The translations under genes and the position numbers were made by a program. Positions 1 through 6,913 of a DNA stretch of 10,710 bases are shown piece by piece. This stretch comes from an uncultured Oscillospiraceae bacterium (GTDB lineage Bacteria > Bacillota > Clostridia > Oscillospirales > Ruminococcaceae): the NCBI GenBank assembly GCA_900547385.1, contig URGQ01000045.1, positions 1 through 10,710 of the forward strand, read 5' to 3'. Numbering within the stretch: position 1 is the stretch's first letter; each line of letters begins with the position of its first letter. The notes under the pieces were generated by a model. It was not told the origin of the DNA, did not search any database, and was given only the letters and a program-made list of their open reading frames with translations.

Positions 1-160
1 CCTCCTCGGCCAATCGCAGTCCCTGCCGCCTTGCGGTGCCCGAAAAAATCTTCGCGCTGTTCGCTTGCTTGATTTTTTCGACCGCTGCGGATGCTCCGCC
101 TCGCTGCATCCGCCACAGGCGGCGCTCGGCTCCGCATCCCCAACCGCCGCGACCCCTTTT
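1..160. repeat. Palindrome-rich intergenic sequence at the left edge
   Basis: No convincing gene is visible. A perfect 10-bp inverted repeat (CGAAAAAATC at 41-50, GATTTTTTCG at 71-80) is separated by 20 nt. It is followed by an 8-bp inverted repeat (GCGGATGC at 87-94, GCATCCGC at 106-113) and smaller GC-rich palindromes around 112-150. Such strings of hairpins are typical of non-coding spacers, and the first could end a transcript arriving from left of the window. The short open frames crossing it have no ribosome binding site and no recognisable protein content. I cannot tell what gene lies to the left. Confidence 0.45.
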
Positions 161-189
161 ATACCGAATTTCATCTCACCTGTCGGCAC

Positions 190-292
190 ACCAAAAGGCT
201 CCCCTGTGTAAGGGGAGCTGGCAGCCACAAGGCTGACTGAGGGGTTGACGGCTCCCCTTTACACAAGGGAGGCTTTCGCCGCCAGGTGGCCG
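190..292. repeat. GGCTCCCC-type dispersed palindromic repeat (MITE/REP-like)
   Basis: The element has three parts. The first is a perfect 8-bp hairpin, GCTCCCCT (198-205) with AGGGGAGC (211-218). The second is CAGCC/GGCTG (222-235), followed by CTGAGGGGTTG. The third is a second, inverted-looking arm beginning GGCTCCCC at about 250 and running to the GCCGCCAGGTGGC stretch near 280-291. From memory, near-identical blocks are scattered between genes in Faecalibacterium-like genomes; that is recalled, not searched. It has no coding capacity of its own, although one minus-strand frame reads through it. Confidence 0.6.
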
Positions 293-476
293 CAAATCGT
301 CCCGCGAAACAAACTTATATTCCCAGTAAATCATTCTCTCATTAGCCCAATCCTTATGTAAAATCAGTCCATATTCCTCCAATATTGTAAATTTTCCATT
401 AAGAAAAGTGAAATATTAACCTTTTAACTGCAAAAAAGCGGCCATTTTGCCGTATTAGTGCAGGGGATCTTATCAC
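293..476. other. AT-rich spacer upstream of the collagen-like gene
   Basis: This stretch is clearly richer in A and T than the rest of the window, which is typical of a promoter region or of a foreign or decayed insertion. The promoter of the 490-1557 gene should lie here. I see only weak candidates (a TATTAA-like -10 at 414-419 and a TATTAG-like -10 at 453-458), neither with a well-spaced -35 box. A minus-strand frame is open through 176-382 but starts at TTG without a ribosome binding site, so it is not called. Confidence 0.4.
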
Positions 477-489
477 AAGGAGGAAATTT

Positions 490-1557
490 ATGATCATTTG
501 TCAAGTCACCGGGGCCGCCATCACCGTGGCCCAAAATGAACTTCTCACCACCGGTATGGTACAGGCCGTCCCGGTGCGGTTCCGCTTCTCCCCGCAGTGG
601 GCTGCCCTCGATCGCACCGCCGTTTTCACCGCCGGCACCGTCAGCGTCAGCTGCCTGCTGGGGGAGGATAACCAATGCTTCATCCCGTGGGAATGTCTCA
701 CCCGTGCGGGCGAGTACCTGCGTGTGGGGGTATACGGCACCCGCGGGGAGAAAATGGTCCTGCCGACAGTCAGCTGCCTGCTGGGGCCCATATGCACCGG
801 CACCCAGCCGGAGGAAAATACCCCCACTGAAGCCACCCCCACCCTCGTCCAAAGCCTGCTTACCAAGGCGGAAGCCGCCGTTTCGGCGGCAGATGCCCTC
901 CGGACCGATGCCGATGCCGGGCTGTTTAACGGCCGGGATGGCAAAGACGGCACCAACGGTAAGGACGGAAAAGACGGCCAAAACGGCGCTCCCGGCGAAG
1001 CCGGCCCTCAGGGGCCAAAAGGTGACCCCGGTGAGACCGGCCCTCAAGGGCCGAAAGGCGATCCCGGCGAAACCGGCCCTCAGGGACCGAAGGGCGACAC
1101 TGGTGAGACCGGCCCTCAAGGGCCGAAGGGCAATCCCGGCGAGACCGGCCCTCAGGGACCGAAGGGCGACACTGGTGAGACCGGCCCTCAAGGACCAAAG
1201 GGCGACCCTGGTGAGACCGGCCCTCAAGGGCCGAAGGGCGACCCTGGTGAAACCGGCCCTCAAGGACCAAAGGGCAATCCCGGCGAAGCTGCCATTACTT
1301 TGGGGAGCATCACCCTTACCGCTGCCGGGTGGAGTACCGAGGAACCCTATTCCCAAGCCGCCGCTTTGGCCGGACTGACCGCTGGTTCGCTGGTGACTCT
1401 GCATCCCACCGCCGCCCAGCTGATGGCCTTGCAGGAGGCCGGGGTCACCGCCCTTACCGCTGCCAATGCCAATGGCACCTTGACCGTCTATGCTCTGGGG
1501 GCCGCCCCCGCCGCCGATCTGACTCTGCAGGTCACCATCACTGCCACGGGGCAGTAA
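490..1557 (+). CDS. Collagen-like protein with phage tail/baseplate-like ends
   Basis: The 355-residue protein starts at an ATG 6 nt after a strong AAGGAGG (477-483). Residues 1-105 form a beta-rich N-terminal domain resembling, by eye, the first domain of Firmicute prophage baseplate/tail-fibre proteins. A short helical linker (about 115-147) follows. Residues 148-267 are 40 uninterrupted Gly-X-Y triplets: eight irregular ones, then eight copies of a 12-residue unit (GPQGPKGDPGET and variants). Residues 268-355 form an Ala/Thr-rich C-terminal domain like those ending tail fibres, where such domains often trimerise the triple helix. There is no signal peptide, membrane segment or LPxTG anchor, which argues against ordinary secretion and for a phage-tail origin. 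No other phage gene is visible. It could be an orphan prophage gene, a domesticated tail-fibre protein, or the edge of a larger element to the left. The collagen region is certain; the function is inferred. Confidence 0.85.
   Translation: MIICQVTGAAITVAQNELLTTGMVQAVPVRFRFSPQWAALDRTAVFTAGTVSVSCLLGEDNQCFIPWECLTRAGEYLRVGVYGTRGEKMVLPTVSCLLGPICTGTQPEENTPTEATPTLVQSLLTKAEAAVSAADALRTDADAGLFNGRDGKDGTNGKDGKDGQNGAPGEAGPQGPKGDPGETGPQGPKGDPGETGPQGPKGDTGETGPQGPKGNPGETGPQGPKGDTGETGPQGPKGDPGETGPQGPKGDPGETGPQGPKGNPGEAAITLGSITLTAAGWSTEEPYSQAAALAGLTAGSLVTLHPTAAQLMALQEAGVTALTAANANGTLTVYALGAAPAADLTLQVTITATGQ
1003..1290 (+). repeat. Eight tandem 36-bp repeats inside the collagen-like gene
   Basis: Eight head-to-tail 36-bp units each encode a GPQGPKG[DN][PT]GE[TA] dodecapeptide. 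The third and fifth units (1075-1110 and 1147-1182) are identical in DNA. Units two and four are close to each other, so a 72-bp pair appears to have been duplicated. The other units differ mainly at third codon positions. The whole tract stays in frame with no interruption. Confidence 0.95.
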
Positions 1558-1621
1558 AGTTTTCCCTTTCCGGCAGCTCACCGGTAGGACGGCAAAATAG
1601 CACCCAACCTGCCGCAGCTCA

Positions 1622-1710
1622 TTTTGGGGGAGGCTTCCCTCAAAACACTGTGGGCCTTGCCTCTTTCCCCCAAAAAGTCCCCCCAGCGGAGTACTCCGTT
1701 GGGGGGGACT
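1622..1710 (-). terminator. Terminator region between the convergent genes
   Basis: The main hairpin lies at 1676-1710: AGTCCCCCC and AGCGGAG pair with CTCCGTT and GGGGGGGACT, with one bulged G and one G-U pair. On the minus strand it is followed at once by TTTTT (complement of 1672-1676), a good intrinsic terminator for the 1735-4320 gene. On the plus strand the only U-rich run (about 1721-1730) is 11 nt away, so plus-strand termination is less certain. A second inverted repeat, TTTTGGGGG (1622-1630) with CCCCCAAAA (1667-1675), overlaps the T-tract and may pair in the same transcript. Confidence 0.75.
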
Positions 1711-1734
1711 GTAAGGCTTGTATTTTTCTTTGGC

Positions 1735-4320
1735 TTAGCGGTTGTAAACCTTTCCGATATAGTTCTCCGGCGCCTTGATGGCACCATCGATACGGATCTC
1801 GAAGTGCAGGTGCGGACCGGTGGAATTGCCGGTGCTGCCGCTGTAACCGATGACCTGGCCCTGCTTGACATACTGGCCGACCGTAACAATGACATTGGAC
1901 ATATGGGCGTAGCGGGTGATCTGGCCGTAGCCGTGGTTGATGACCACCGTTTTACCATAGCCGTAATTCCAGCCGTAATTGAGGGCGGTGGTAACGGTAC
2001 CCGCCTTGGAGGCACGGACCGTGGTGCCGAGGGGACAGGCGATATCCATGCCGGTGTGGCCGCCGTAGCTGCCCAGCGAGCCATAGAAGTAGCCGCCATC
2101 GGCGGGCCAGATGAACCGGCCGCCGGTGCTCGCAAAATAGTCATCAATGGTCTGGGTGCCGCGGGCAATAACCTGATTGACCGGGTCCTTGAGGCGGGTA
2201 CGGCTCAGCACCGTTTCGCCCACTCTTACGCCGTCAATGTAGGTGACATCGGCCACCACCTCATCCTGGCCGTAAATACCGGCGGAGATGACCCGGTCAT
2301 CACCGACGGGCTTCTTGTTATTATCCTGATAGGTGGTGCCGAACTGGACATTGGCCATATAGGTCTCCCGGCGGGTGACCTGGATGCCCAGCTCCACATC
2401 CATCTGCACCACCAGCAGTTCCTCATCGCCCTGCAGGGGCACCTGCTCCAACGGGATGAGGCTGATGGTCTGCATGGGGGTGCCGGTGGTGGTTTCGCCG
2501 CTTTCGGCATCCTCCGCCGGCGTGGTGGGATCGGTCGAATCGGCTGTATCGCCGGTAGCGGCATCCGTCGGGGCCTCATCGGCCGGGGCTTCCGCCGTTT
2601 CATCGGTGATGCCGTATTGCAGCCGGTACAAGGCATTGTTATCCCCGGCGGCCGCGGCCAGCTCCTCGGCGGCGCCATCCGGCAGGTCCTCCGGCCAGTA
2701 CAGCAGGCCCATATACAGCACCATGCCGTTATTGATGGCGGTTTCCAGCGGAGTTTCGCCATTGACGGAAATATCCTCCAGCCGGGCGTTCCACTCCTCG
2801 GCCGGGGTGCCGGAATCGGGCAGGATGACCGAATCGGGATCGTAGCCCAGCTGCTGCTGCCGCAGGGCGGTGAGGTACTCCTCCAGCTCCATATTGAGGT
2901 CGTACATCTCCTCCAGCGTCAGGCCGTAGCGCTTGGCGATGGCTTCGATGGTCTCGCCGGGGCGGGCGGTGTAGCTGCGGCGCAGCTCCTTATTGCTGCG
3001 CAGGTAACTTTGCAGATTGGAAACGGTCATGAGCGAGCTAACGGGATAAACGCCGTCCTCCAGCCGGATATTTTTGGTGAACCGCACCGTTTCGTGCTCT
3101 TCCCCGGTGCGGTAGTTATTCAGCACCTTATCCATGTAGAGCAGGAACTCATTGCCGTCCTCCAAGGCGCCGAGGAACTTGCCCTCGAGATAGAAGCCGG
3201 AGGCATCCACCAGCTCATTGCCGGAGGAGCGCATGATGGCATCGGTAAGTTCTTCCTTGGTTAGGAGGTCCTTTTCCTTGGCAACAGCCAAAGAAAGGGT
3301 GGGGATGGTATCCTCCGGCGGGATGTATTCCTCATTGATGAGGCGAGCCAGCATGGCATCCCGTGCCTCGTAAAAGTCGCTTTCCTGGGCGATGTAGCCG
3401 ATGGACTCGCCGTTATACTCCACCCGAAGGGCAAAGGTAAACTGATTGAAGAAGGCGATGGCGCCGGCCAGAATGGCCAGGCCGAAGATGGGTGCAAAGA
3501 AATTGGCGATGCGGTTTAAGGGGCGGGCCACTGCCCGGCTGTAATCCCGCCAGGCCTCCCGGCGGCCGGCTTTCCCTTCCGGGGTCTTATCCCGCAGGGC
3601 GGCGGCCAGCTCGGCTGTTTCATCGTGCAGGATGCGGTAGGGGAACAGCACCTCATCGGCGAAGTGCTCCGTCCGGCGGACGACCTTAAAGCGCAGGCTC
3701 CGCCACAGGATGGGCACCCGGGCCCGGACACGGCCGTACACATGACCGATGCCCCGGCGAATGGCATAGTATTCCCGCAGCAGCTGCATGCCGATGTAGG
3801 CGCAGCCGCGCTCCATGCTCTCGAAGGATTCCGCCAAAGTGGGGCGTTTTTCCCTGGGCTTTGCATTCTTTGCCTTGGCGGGGGCTTTCTTCCCCTGCTT
3901 CGGCCGGGATTTTTTCTTCTTTTTCTTCGGCTTCTTGGGGGCCTTTGGCTCCTGGGATTCCGGGGATTCCTGGGGCTCGGCAGGGGCTGGCTCGGCTGCC
4001 GGCTCCGCGGTGGGTTCCTCCCGCTGGGAGGGCTGCCAGCCGTTGGTTTCCGTCGCTTCCGGAGCGGGCTGCTCCGCCGGTTCCTCGGCGGGTTCCGGGG
4101 CGGGGGCAGTTTCGGGTTCCTGCTGTACAGGACTCTTTTTCTTTTTGGGCTTTTTCTGCTTCTGCTTTTTGGGCTTGCGGGAAGCGAGGATCTCCCGGCC
4201 GACTTCCGCGGCGGCTTCCGAAGCCTCGAAGTACTGCATGGCAGCGGCGGTATCCACCGGCTCGGCTTCGGGTTCCGGCTCATTCTGCGGGGATTGCAGG
4301 CTCTTATTTTCTTCTGTCAT
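1735..4320 (-). CDS. Membrane-anchored LysM-G5-M23 peptidase
   Basis: An 861-residue cell-wall enzyme, probably an endopeptidase cutting peptidoglycan cross-links. Residues 1-165 are low-complexity, alternating Lys-rich and Pro/Glu/Ala-rich. Residues 165-270 are basic and helical. One membrane helix lies at about 272-293, with the rest outside the cell. A LysM-like module is at 448-481, an acidic Ala/Thr/Asp linker at about 590-625, and a G5 domain at about 645-722. The C-terminal M23/LytM domain spans 733-861 and has intact HxxxD (H755, D759), H806 and HxH (H837, H839) zinc and catalytic residues, so it should be active. The start chosen at 4320 has AGGAGG 7 nt upstream; an in-frame ATG at 4350 would place that site inside the protein. 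The gene is alone in its transcript, with its own promoter and terminator. The domain calls are firm. The substrate bond and the role of the roughly 270-residue cytoplasmic part are not known. Confidence 0.92.
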   Translation of the reverse strand: MTEENKSLQSPQNEPEPEAEPVDTAAAMQYFEASEAAAEVGREILASRKPKKQKQKKPKKKKSPVQQEPETAPAPEPAEEPAEQPAPEATETNGWQPSQREEPTAEPAAEPAPAEPQESPESQEPKAPKKPKKKKKKSRPKQGKKAPAKAKNAKPREKRPTLAESFESMERGCAYIGMQLLREYYAIRRGIGHVYGRVRARVPILWRSLRFKVVRRTEHFADEVLFPYRILHDETAELAAALRDKTPEGKAGRREAWRDYSRAVARPLNRIANFFAPIFGLAILAGAIAFFNQFTFALRVEYNGESIGYIAQESDFYEARDAMLARLINEEYIPPEDTIPTLSLAVAKEKDLLTKEELTDAIMRSSGNELVDASGFYLEGKFLGALEDGNEFLLYMDKVLNNYRTGEEHETVRFTKNIRLEDGVYPVSSLMTVSNLQSYLRSNKELRRSYTARPGETIEAIAKRYGLTLEEMYDLNMELEEYLTALRQQQLGYDPDSVILPDSGTPAEEWNARLEDISVNGETPLETAINNGMVLYMGLLYWPEDLPDGAAEELAAAAGDNNALYRLQYGITDETAEAPADEAPTDAATGDTADSTDPTTPAEDAESGETTTGTPMQTISLIPLEQVPLQGDEELLVVQMDVELGIQVTRRETYMANVQFGTTYQDNNKKPVGDDRVISAGIYGQDEVVADVTYIDGVRVGETVLSRTRLKDPVNQVIARGTQTIDDYFASTGGRFIWPADGGYFYGSLGSYGGHTGMDIACPLGTTVRASKAGTVTTALNYGWNYGYGKTVVINHGYGQITRYAHMSNVIVTVGQYVKQGQVIGYSGSTGNSTGPHLHFEIRIDGAIKAPENYIGKVYNR

Positions 4321-4327
4321 GGGGCAT

Positions 4328-4333
4328 CCTCCT
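4328..4333 (-). promoter_or_regulatory. Ribosome binding site fixing the M23 peptidase start
   Basis: AGGAGG on the minus strand lies 7 nt before the ATG at 4320. It decides for that start over the in-frame ATG at 4350. Confidence 0.9.
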
Positions 4334-4358
4334 TCCTTGCGTATTAACACAGCTTAGT

Positions 4359-4387
4359 ATTATAGCAAAGATTTACGGTTTTGTCCA
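4359..4387 (-). promoter_or_regulatory. Sigma-A type promoter of the M23 peptidase gene
   Basis: On the minus strand TGGACA (4382-4387) and a perfect TATAAT (4359-4364) are separated by exactly 17 nt. Transcription should begin near 4352, giving a leader of about 30 nt. No operator is evident. Confidence 0.85.
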
Positions 4388-4670
4388 GCCCGGGGCTTTT
4401 GGGTGGATCCAAGGGCTGACTGCCGATGCTGCCAGTATACCACCATGGGCGGGGGATTTCTTGTTGCTTTTGTAAACGGAATGTGACGGTTGGGGGAAAA
4501 CTGGGTGAGGAGCCGGGACCGGCAGCAGGCCGCTGCAAGCCGCAAATTGGGCGGGCTGCAGGCCGTTCCGGCGCAGCCGGAACCAGCGGGCGAAGCCCGC
4601 TGAGGCCGCCCGGAGGGCGGCCCTGCCTGCGGCCCGATTCTGCCCCTTGCAGGGGCCTGCGGAGGGGTGC
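4388..4670. repeat. Gene-free spacer with a cluster of perfect hairpins
   Basis: No gene is seen between the M23 promoter and the thrS terminator. Four perfect inverted repeats with three-base loops lie in this spacer: 4565-4583 (8 bp, loop GCA), 4585-4601 (7 bp, loop GAA), 4604-4622 (8 bp, loop GGA) and 4642-4656 (6 bp, loop TGC). The first three are only 1-2 nt apart. None has a T-tract on either strand, so they are not ordinary terminators. They resemble REP/BIME-type intergenic palindromes. The part 4388-4564 shows only weaker GC-rich palindromes. Confidence 0.6.
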
Positions 4671-4701
4671 AAAAGGGCCCGGTGCCGAAGGCGCCGGGCC
4701 C
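4671..4701 (-). terminator. thrS intrinsic terminator
   Basis: On the minus strand a 12-bp GC-rich stem (4675-4686 with 4690-4701, one A-C mismatch) is capped by a stable C(UUCG)G tetraloop. It is followed directly by TTTT (complement of 4671-4674). It begins about 33 nt after the thrS stop codon. Confidence 0.8.
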
Positions 4702-4733
4702 GGTGGGGGCCTGCCGTTTGTAGGGGGTTCGGA

Positions 4734-6671
4734 TCAGCGGGCGCGGGTGGTGATCTCCTCGGTGAGGTTCGCGTAGAAATCGGCGGGGGCCATGGCGCCC
4801 AGGTCGCCCTCCTTGCGGGAGCGGACCGAGACGGTGCCGTTTTCCACATCGCGGTCGCCGATGACCAGCATATAGGGGATCTTCTCCATCTGGCTGTCGC
4901 GGATCTTCTTGTTGATCTTCTCGTTGCGGTCATCCACCGTTACGCGGACACCGCGCTGCTCCAGTGCCTTCTTGATCTCATTGACATAGTCGAGGTGACG
5001 GTCGGCGATGGGCAGCAGGGCCACCTGGGTGGGAGAAAGCCAGGTGGGCAGGGCGCCGGCGTACTTCTCGATGAGGTAGGCCAGGGTGCGCTCGTAGCAG
5101 CCGAGGGAGGTGCGGTGGATGATGTAGGGCCGCACCTTCTGCCCGTTCTGGTCGATGTAGGACATATCGAACTGCTCGGCCAGCAGCTGGTCGATCTGGA
5201 TGGTGACGAGGGTATCTTCCTTGCCAAAGACATTCTTGTACTGGATATCCAGCTTGGGGCCGTAGAAGGCGGCTTCATCGATGCCGATGGTGTACTTGAT
5301 GCCGAGGTGATCGAGGATCTTGCCCATGATGCCCTGGGCCTCATCCCACTGCTCCGGAGTACCGATGTACTTTTCGGTATTATTGGGATCCCACTGGGAG
5401 AAGCGGAAGGTGCAGTCCTCCAGCAGACCGACGGTTTCGAGGCAGTACTTAGCCAGCTCCAGGCAGTGGCGGAATTCCTCCTCCAGCTGGTCTGGGCGCA
5501 GAATGATGTGGCCCTCCGAGATGGTGAACTGGCGCACCCGGATGAGACCGTGCATCTCGCCGGAATCCTCATTGCGGAACAGGGTGGAGGTCTCACCCAG
5601 GCGCATGGGGAGATCGCGGTAGCTGCGGGCGCGGTTGAGGAATACCTGGTACTGGAACGGGCAGGTCATGGGGCGCAGGGCAAAGCATTCCTTGGTCTCA
5701 TCGTGGGGATCGCCCAGCACAAACATGCCGTCCAGGTAATGGTCCCAGTGGCCGGAGATCTTATAGAGCTCGCGCTTGGCCATCAGGGGGGTCTTGGTGA
5801 GGAGGTAGCCGCGCTGCTGCTCGGTATCCTCTACCCAGCGCTGCATCAGCTGGACCACCCGGGCGCCCTTGGGCAGCAGGACCGGCAGGCCCTGGCCGAT
5901 GACATCAACGGTGGTGAAGTATTCCAGCTCACGGCCCAGCTTATTGTGGTCGCGGCGGCGGGCTTCCTCCAGTCGGGCCAGGTGTTCTTCCAGCATACTG
6001 CGCTTGGGGAAGGCGCAGCCGTAAACACGGCTGAGCATCTTATTCTTTTCGCTGCCGCGCCAGTAGGCGCCGGTGCAGCTGGTCAGCTTGACCGCCTTGA
6101 CGGGGCCGGTGGACATGAGGTGGGGGCCGGCGCACAGGTCGGTAAAATCGCCCTGGCGGCGGAAAGCGATGGCTTCGCCCTTGCCGGCGTGCTCCTCAAT
6201 GAGCTCCAGCTTATAGGGCTGATCGGCCATCAGCTTTTTGGCCTCCTCCACCGGCAGGGAGAAGCGCTCAATGGGCAGATCCTGCTTGGCGATGGCAGCC
6301 ATTTCGGCCTCCAGCTTTTCCAGGTCCTCCGGGGTGAAGGGGGTAGGGACATCGAAATCGTAGTAGAAGCCATCCTCGATGGCGGGGCCGATGGCAAGCT
6401 TGGCGCCGGGGAACAGGTGCTGCACCGCCTGGGCCAGGATGTGGGAAGCGGTGTGATTGAAGGCGCGCTGGCCCTGCTCATCCTCAAAGGTGAGGATCTC
6501 CACGGCGCAGTCGTGGTCCAGCAGATCGCAGAGATCCGCGACCTTGCCATCCACCAGGGCGCAGCAGGCATTGCGGTACAGGCCCATGCTCAGATCCTTG
6601 GTAAAATCGGCGATGGACTGGGGAGCGGCCAGCTCCTTGACCGAGCCATCTTTCAGGGTAATTTTGATCAT
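4734..6671 (-). CDS. thrS: Threonine--tRNA ligase (ThrRS)
   Basis: Class II aminoacyl-tRNA synthetase that charges tRNA-Thr in the cytoplasm. It has 645 residues, close to the 642 of E. coli ThrRS. Order: TGS domain (1-62), editing domain with HxxxH (H73, H77) and CAGPH (C180, H184), class II catalytic core (about 245-540), anticodon-binding domain (about 545-645). The catalytic zinc ligands are all present (C337, H388, H519). Motif 2 is FRNEDSGEMHGLIRVRQF, and motif 3 contains the LGCYERTLAYLIE segment. Where the E. coli enzyme has QDDAH before the second zinc ligand, this one has ISEGH, replacing two residues near the threonine pocket; I believe this is a clostridial sequence type. The start at 6671 has GGAGG 9 nt upstream. 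A longer open frame to 7031 runs through the T-box leader and is not coding. The gene is controlled by its own promoter and T-box. Confidence 0.97.
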   Translation of the reverse strand: MIKITLKDGSVKELAAPQSIADFTKDLSMGLYRNACCALVDGKVADLCDLLDHDCAVEILTFEDEQGQRAFNHTASHILAQAVQHLFPGAKLAIGPAIEDGFYYDFDVPTPFTPEDLEKLEAEMAAIAKQDLPIERFSLPVEEAKKLMADQPYKLELIEEHAGKGEAIAFRRQGDFTDLCAGPHLMSTGPVKAVKLTSCTGAYWRGSEKNKMLSRVYGCAFPKRSMLEEHLARLEEARRRDHNKLGRELEYFTTVDVIGQGLPVLLPKGARVVQLMQRWVEDTEQQRGYLLTKTPLMAKRELYKISGHWDHYLDGMFVLGDPHDETKECFALRPMTCPFQYQVFLNRARSYRDLPMRLGETSTLFRNEDSGEMHGLIRVRQFTISEGHIILRPDQLEEEFRHCLELAKYCLETVGLLEDCTFRFSQWDPNNTEKYIGTPEQWDEAQGIMGKILDHLGIKYTIGIDEAAFYGPKLDIQYKNVFGKEDTLVTIQIDQLLAEQFDMSYIDQNGQKVRPYIIHRTSLGCYERTLAYLIEKYAGALPTWLSPTQVALLPIADRHLDYVNEIKKALEQRGVRVTVDDRNEKINKKIRDSQMEKIPYMLVIGDRDVENGTVSVRSRKEGDLGAMAPADFYANLTEEITTRAR

Positions 6672-6855
6672 GATAAATTTCCTCCATTTCTGGTCATTGA
6701 TGAATTGATGCGGAAGATCCCAAAGGGGCGGCGAGGGAAAATCGGATGATGGCAAGGAGGCGGGTGACGGCATACTCTTGTCCGATGAAATCGGACTGAT
6801 GTATGGCGAACCCCCGACACAGCCAGCGCCGGTTTTCACCGCCGCCGAAAAAGGG
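6672..6855 (-). promoter_or_regulatory. Long thrS leader segment between T-box terminator and start codon
   Basis: About 184 nt separate the T-box terminator from the thrS start, longer than usual for this arrangement. Apart from the ribosome binding site GGAGG (6681-6685), its main content is the structured hairpin at 6762-6813 described separately. No open frame with a ribosome binding site is seen in it. Confidence 0.6.
6733..6813 (-). ncRNA. Candidate structured RNA element, copy 1 (thrS leader)
   Basis: A 52-nt three-tier hairpin (6762-6813) is followed on the minus strand by a tail containing TTTCCCTC (6733-6740). Outer stem: GGGT/ACCC (4 bp). Middle stem: CATAC/GTATG (5 bp). Inner stem: GTCCGAT/ATCGGAC (7 bp), closed by a TTC loop on the minus strand. 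The asymmetric internal loops have 4 and 5 nt, then 4 and 4 nt. Every stem and loop length equals that of the copy at 8210-8261, with compensated base changes. Its inner stem begins 109 nt before the thrS start. It could act as RNA in the leader or be a dispersed palindromic repeat; the function is unknown. Confidence 0.55.
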
Positions 6856-6897
6856 AAAATAAAAACGGCTGCTTTCTTCCTGCGAAGAAAACAGCCG
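6856..6897 (-). terminator. T-box controlled terminator of thrS
   Basis: On the minus strand CGGCTG and the 7-bp GAAGAAA/TTTCTTC segment form a 13-bp stem with one mismatch and a 4-nt loop. It is followed by TTTTTATTTT (complement of 6856-6865). It lies 17 nt after the T-box sequence, where the attenuator is expected. It may also stop read-through from the upstream gene. Confidence 0.88.
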
Positions 6898-6913
6898 GGG
6901 TGAGACAAAATAT

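Noticed and set aside
36..236. Plus-strand open frame of 66 codons at the left edge
   Set aside because: It runs through successive inverted repeats, is Pro/Arg/Ser-rich, and has no ribosome binding site or family resemblance.
176..382. Minus-strand open frame of 68 codons in the left spacer
   Set aside because: It starts at TTG with no ribosome binding site, and its second half is the dispersed palindromic repeat read through. A decayed gene fragment in the AT-rich half cannot be excluded.
1003..1290. 36-bp repeats as a possible CRISPR array
   Set aside because: The units abut with no spacers and encode an in-frame Gly-X-Y collagen repeat.
424..1581. Long minus-strand open frame (385 codons) opposite the collagen-like gene
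   Set aside because: It is the mirror of the 36-bp repeats, giving a monotonous Arg/Leu/Gly/Ala product. There is no ribosome binding site, and the plus-strand gene has a strong one and a clear domain structure.
1624..3264. Plus-strand open frame (546 codons) opposite the M23 peptidase gene
   Set aside because: It is a shadow frame in GC-rich coding sequence. The minus strand encodes recognisable M23, G5 and LysM domains with promoter and ribosome binding site.
4647..6749. Plus-strand open frame (700 codons) opposite thrS
   Set aside because: It is a shadow of thrS codon bias with no ribosome binding site or recognisable domain. Complete ThrRS lies on the other strand.
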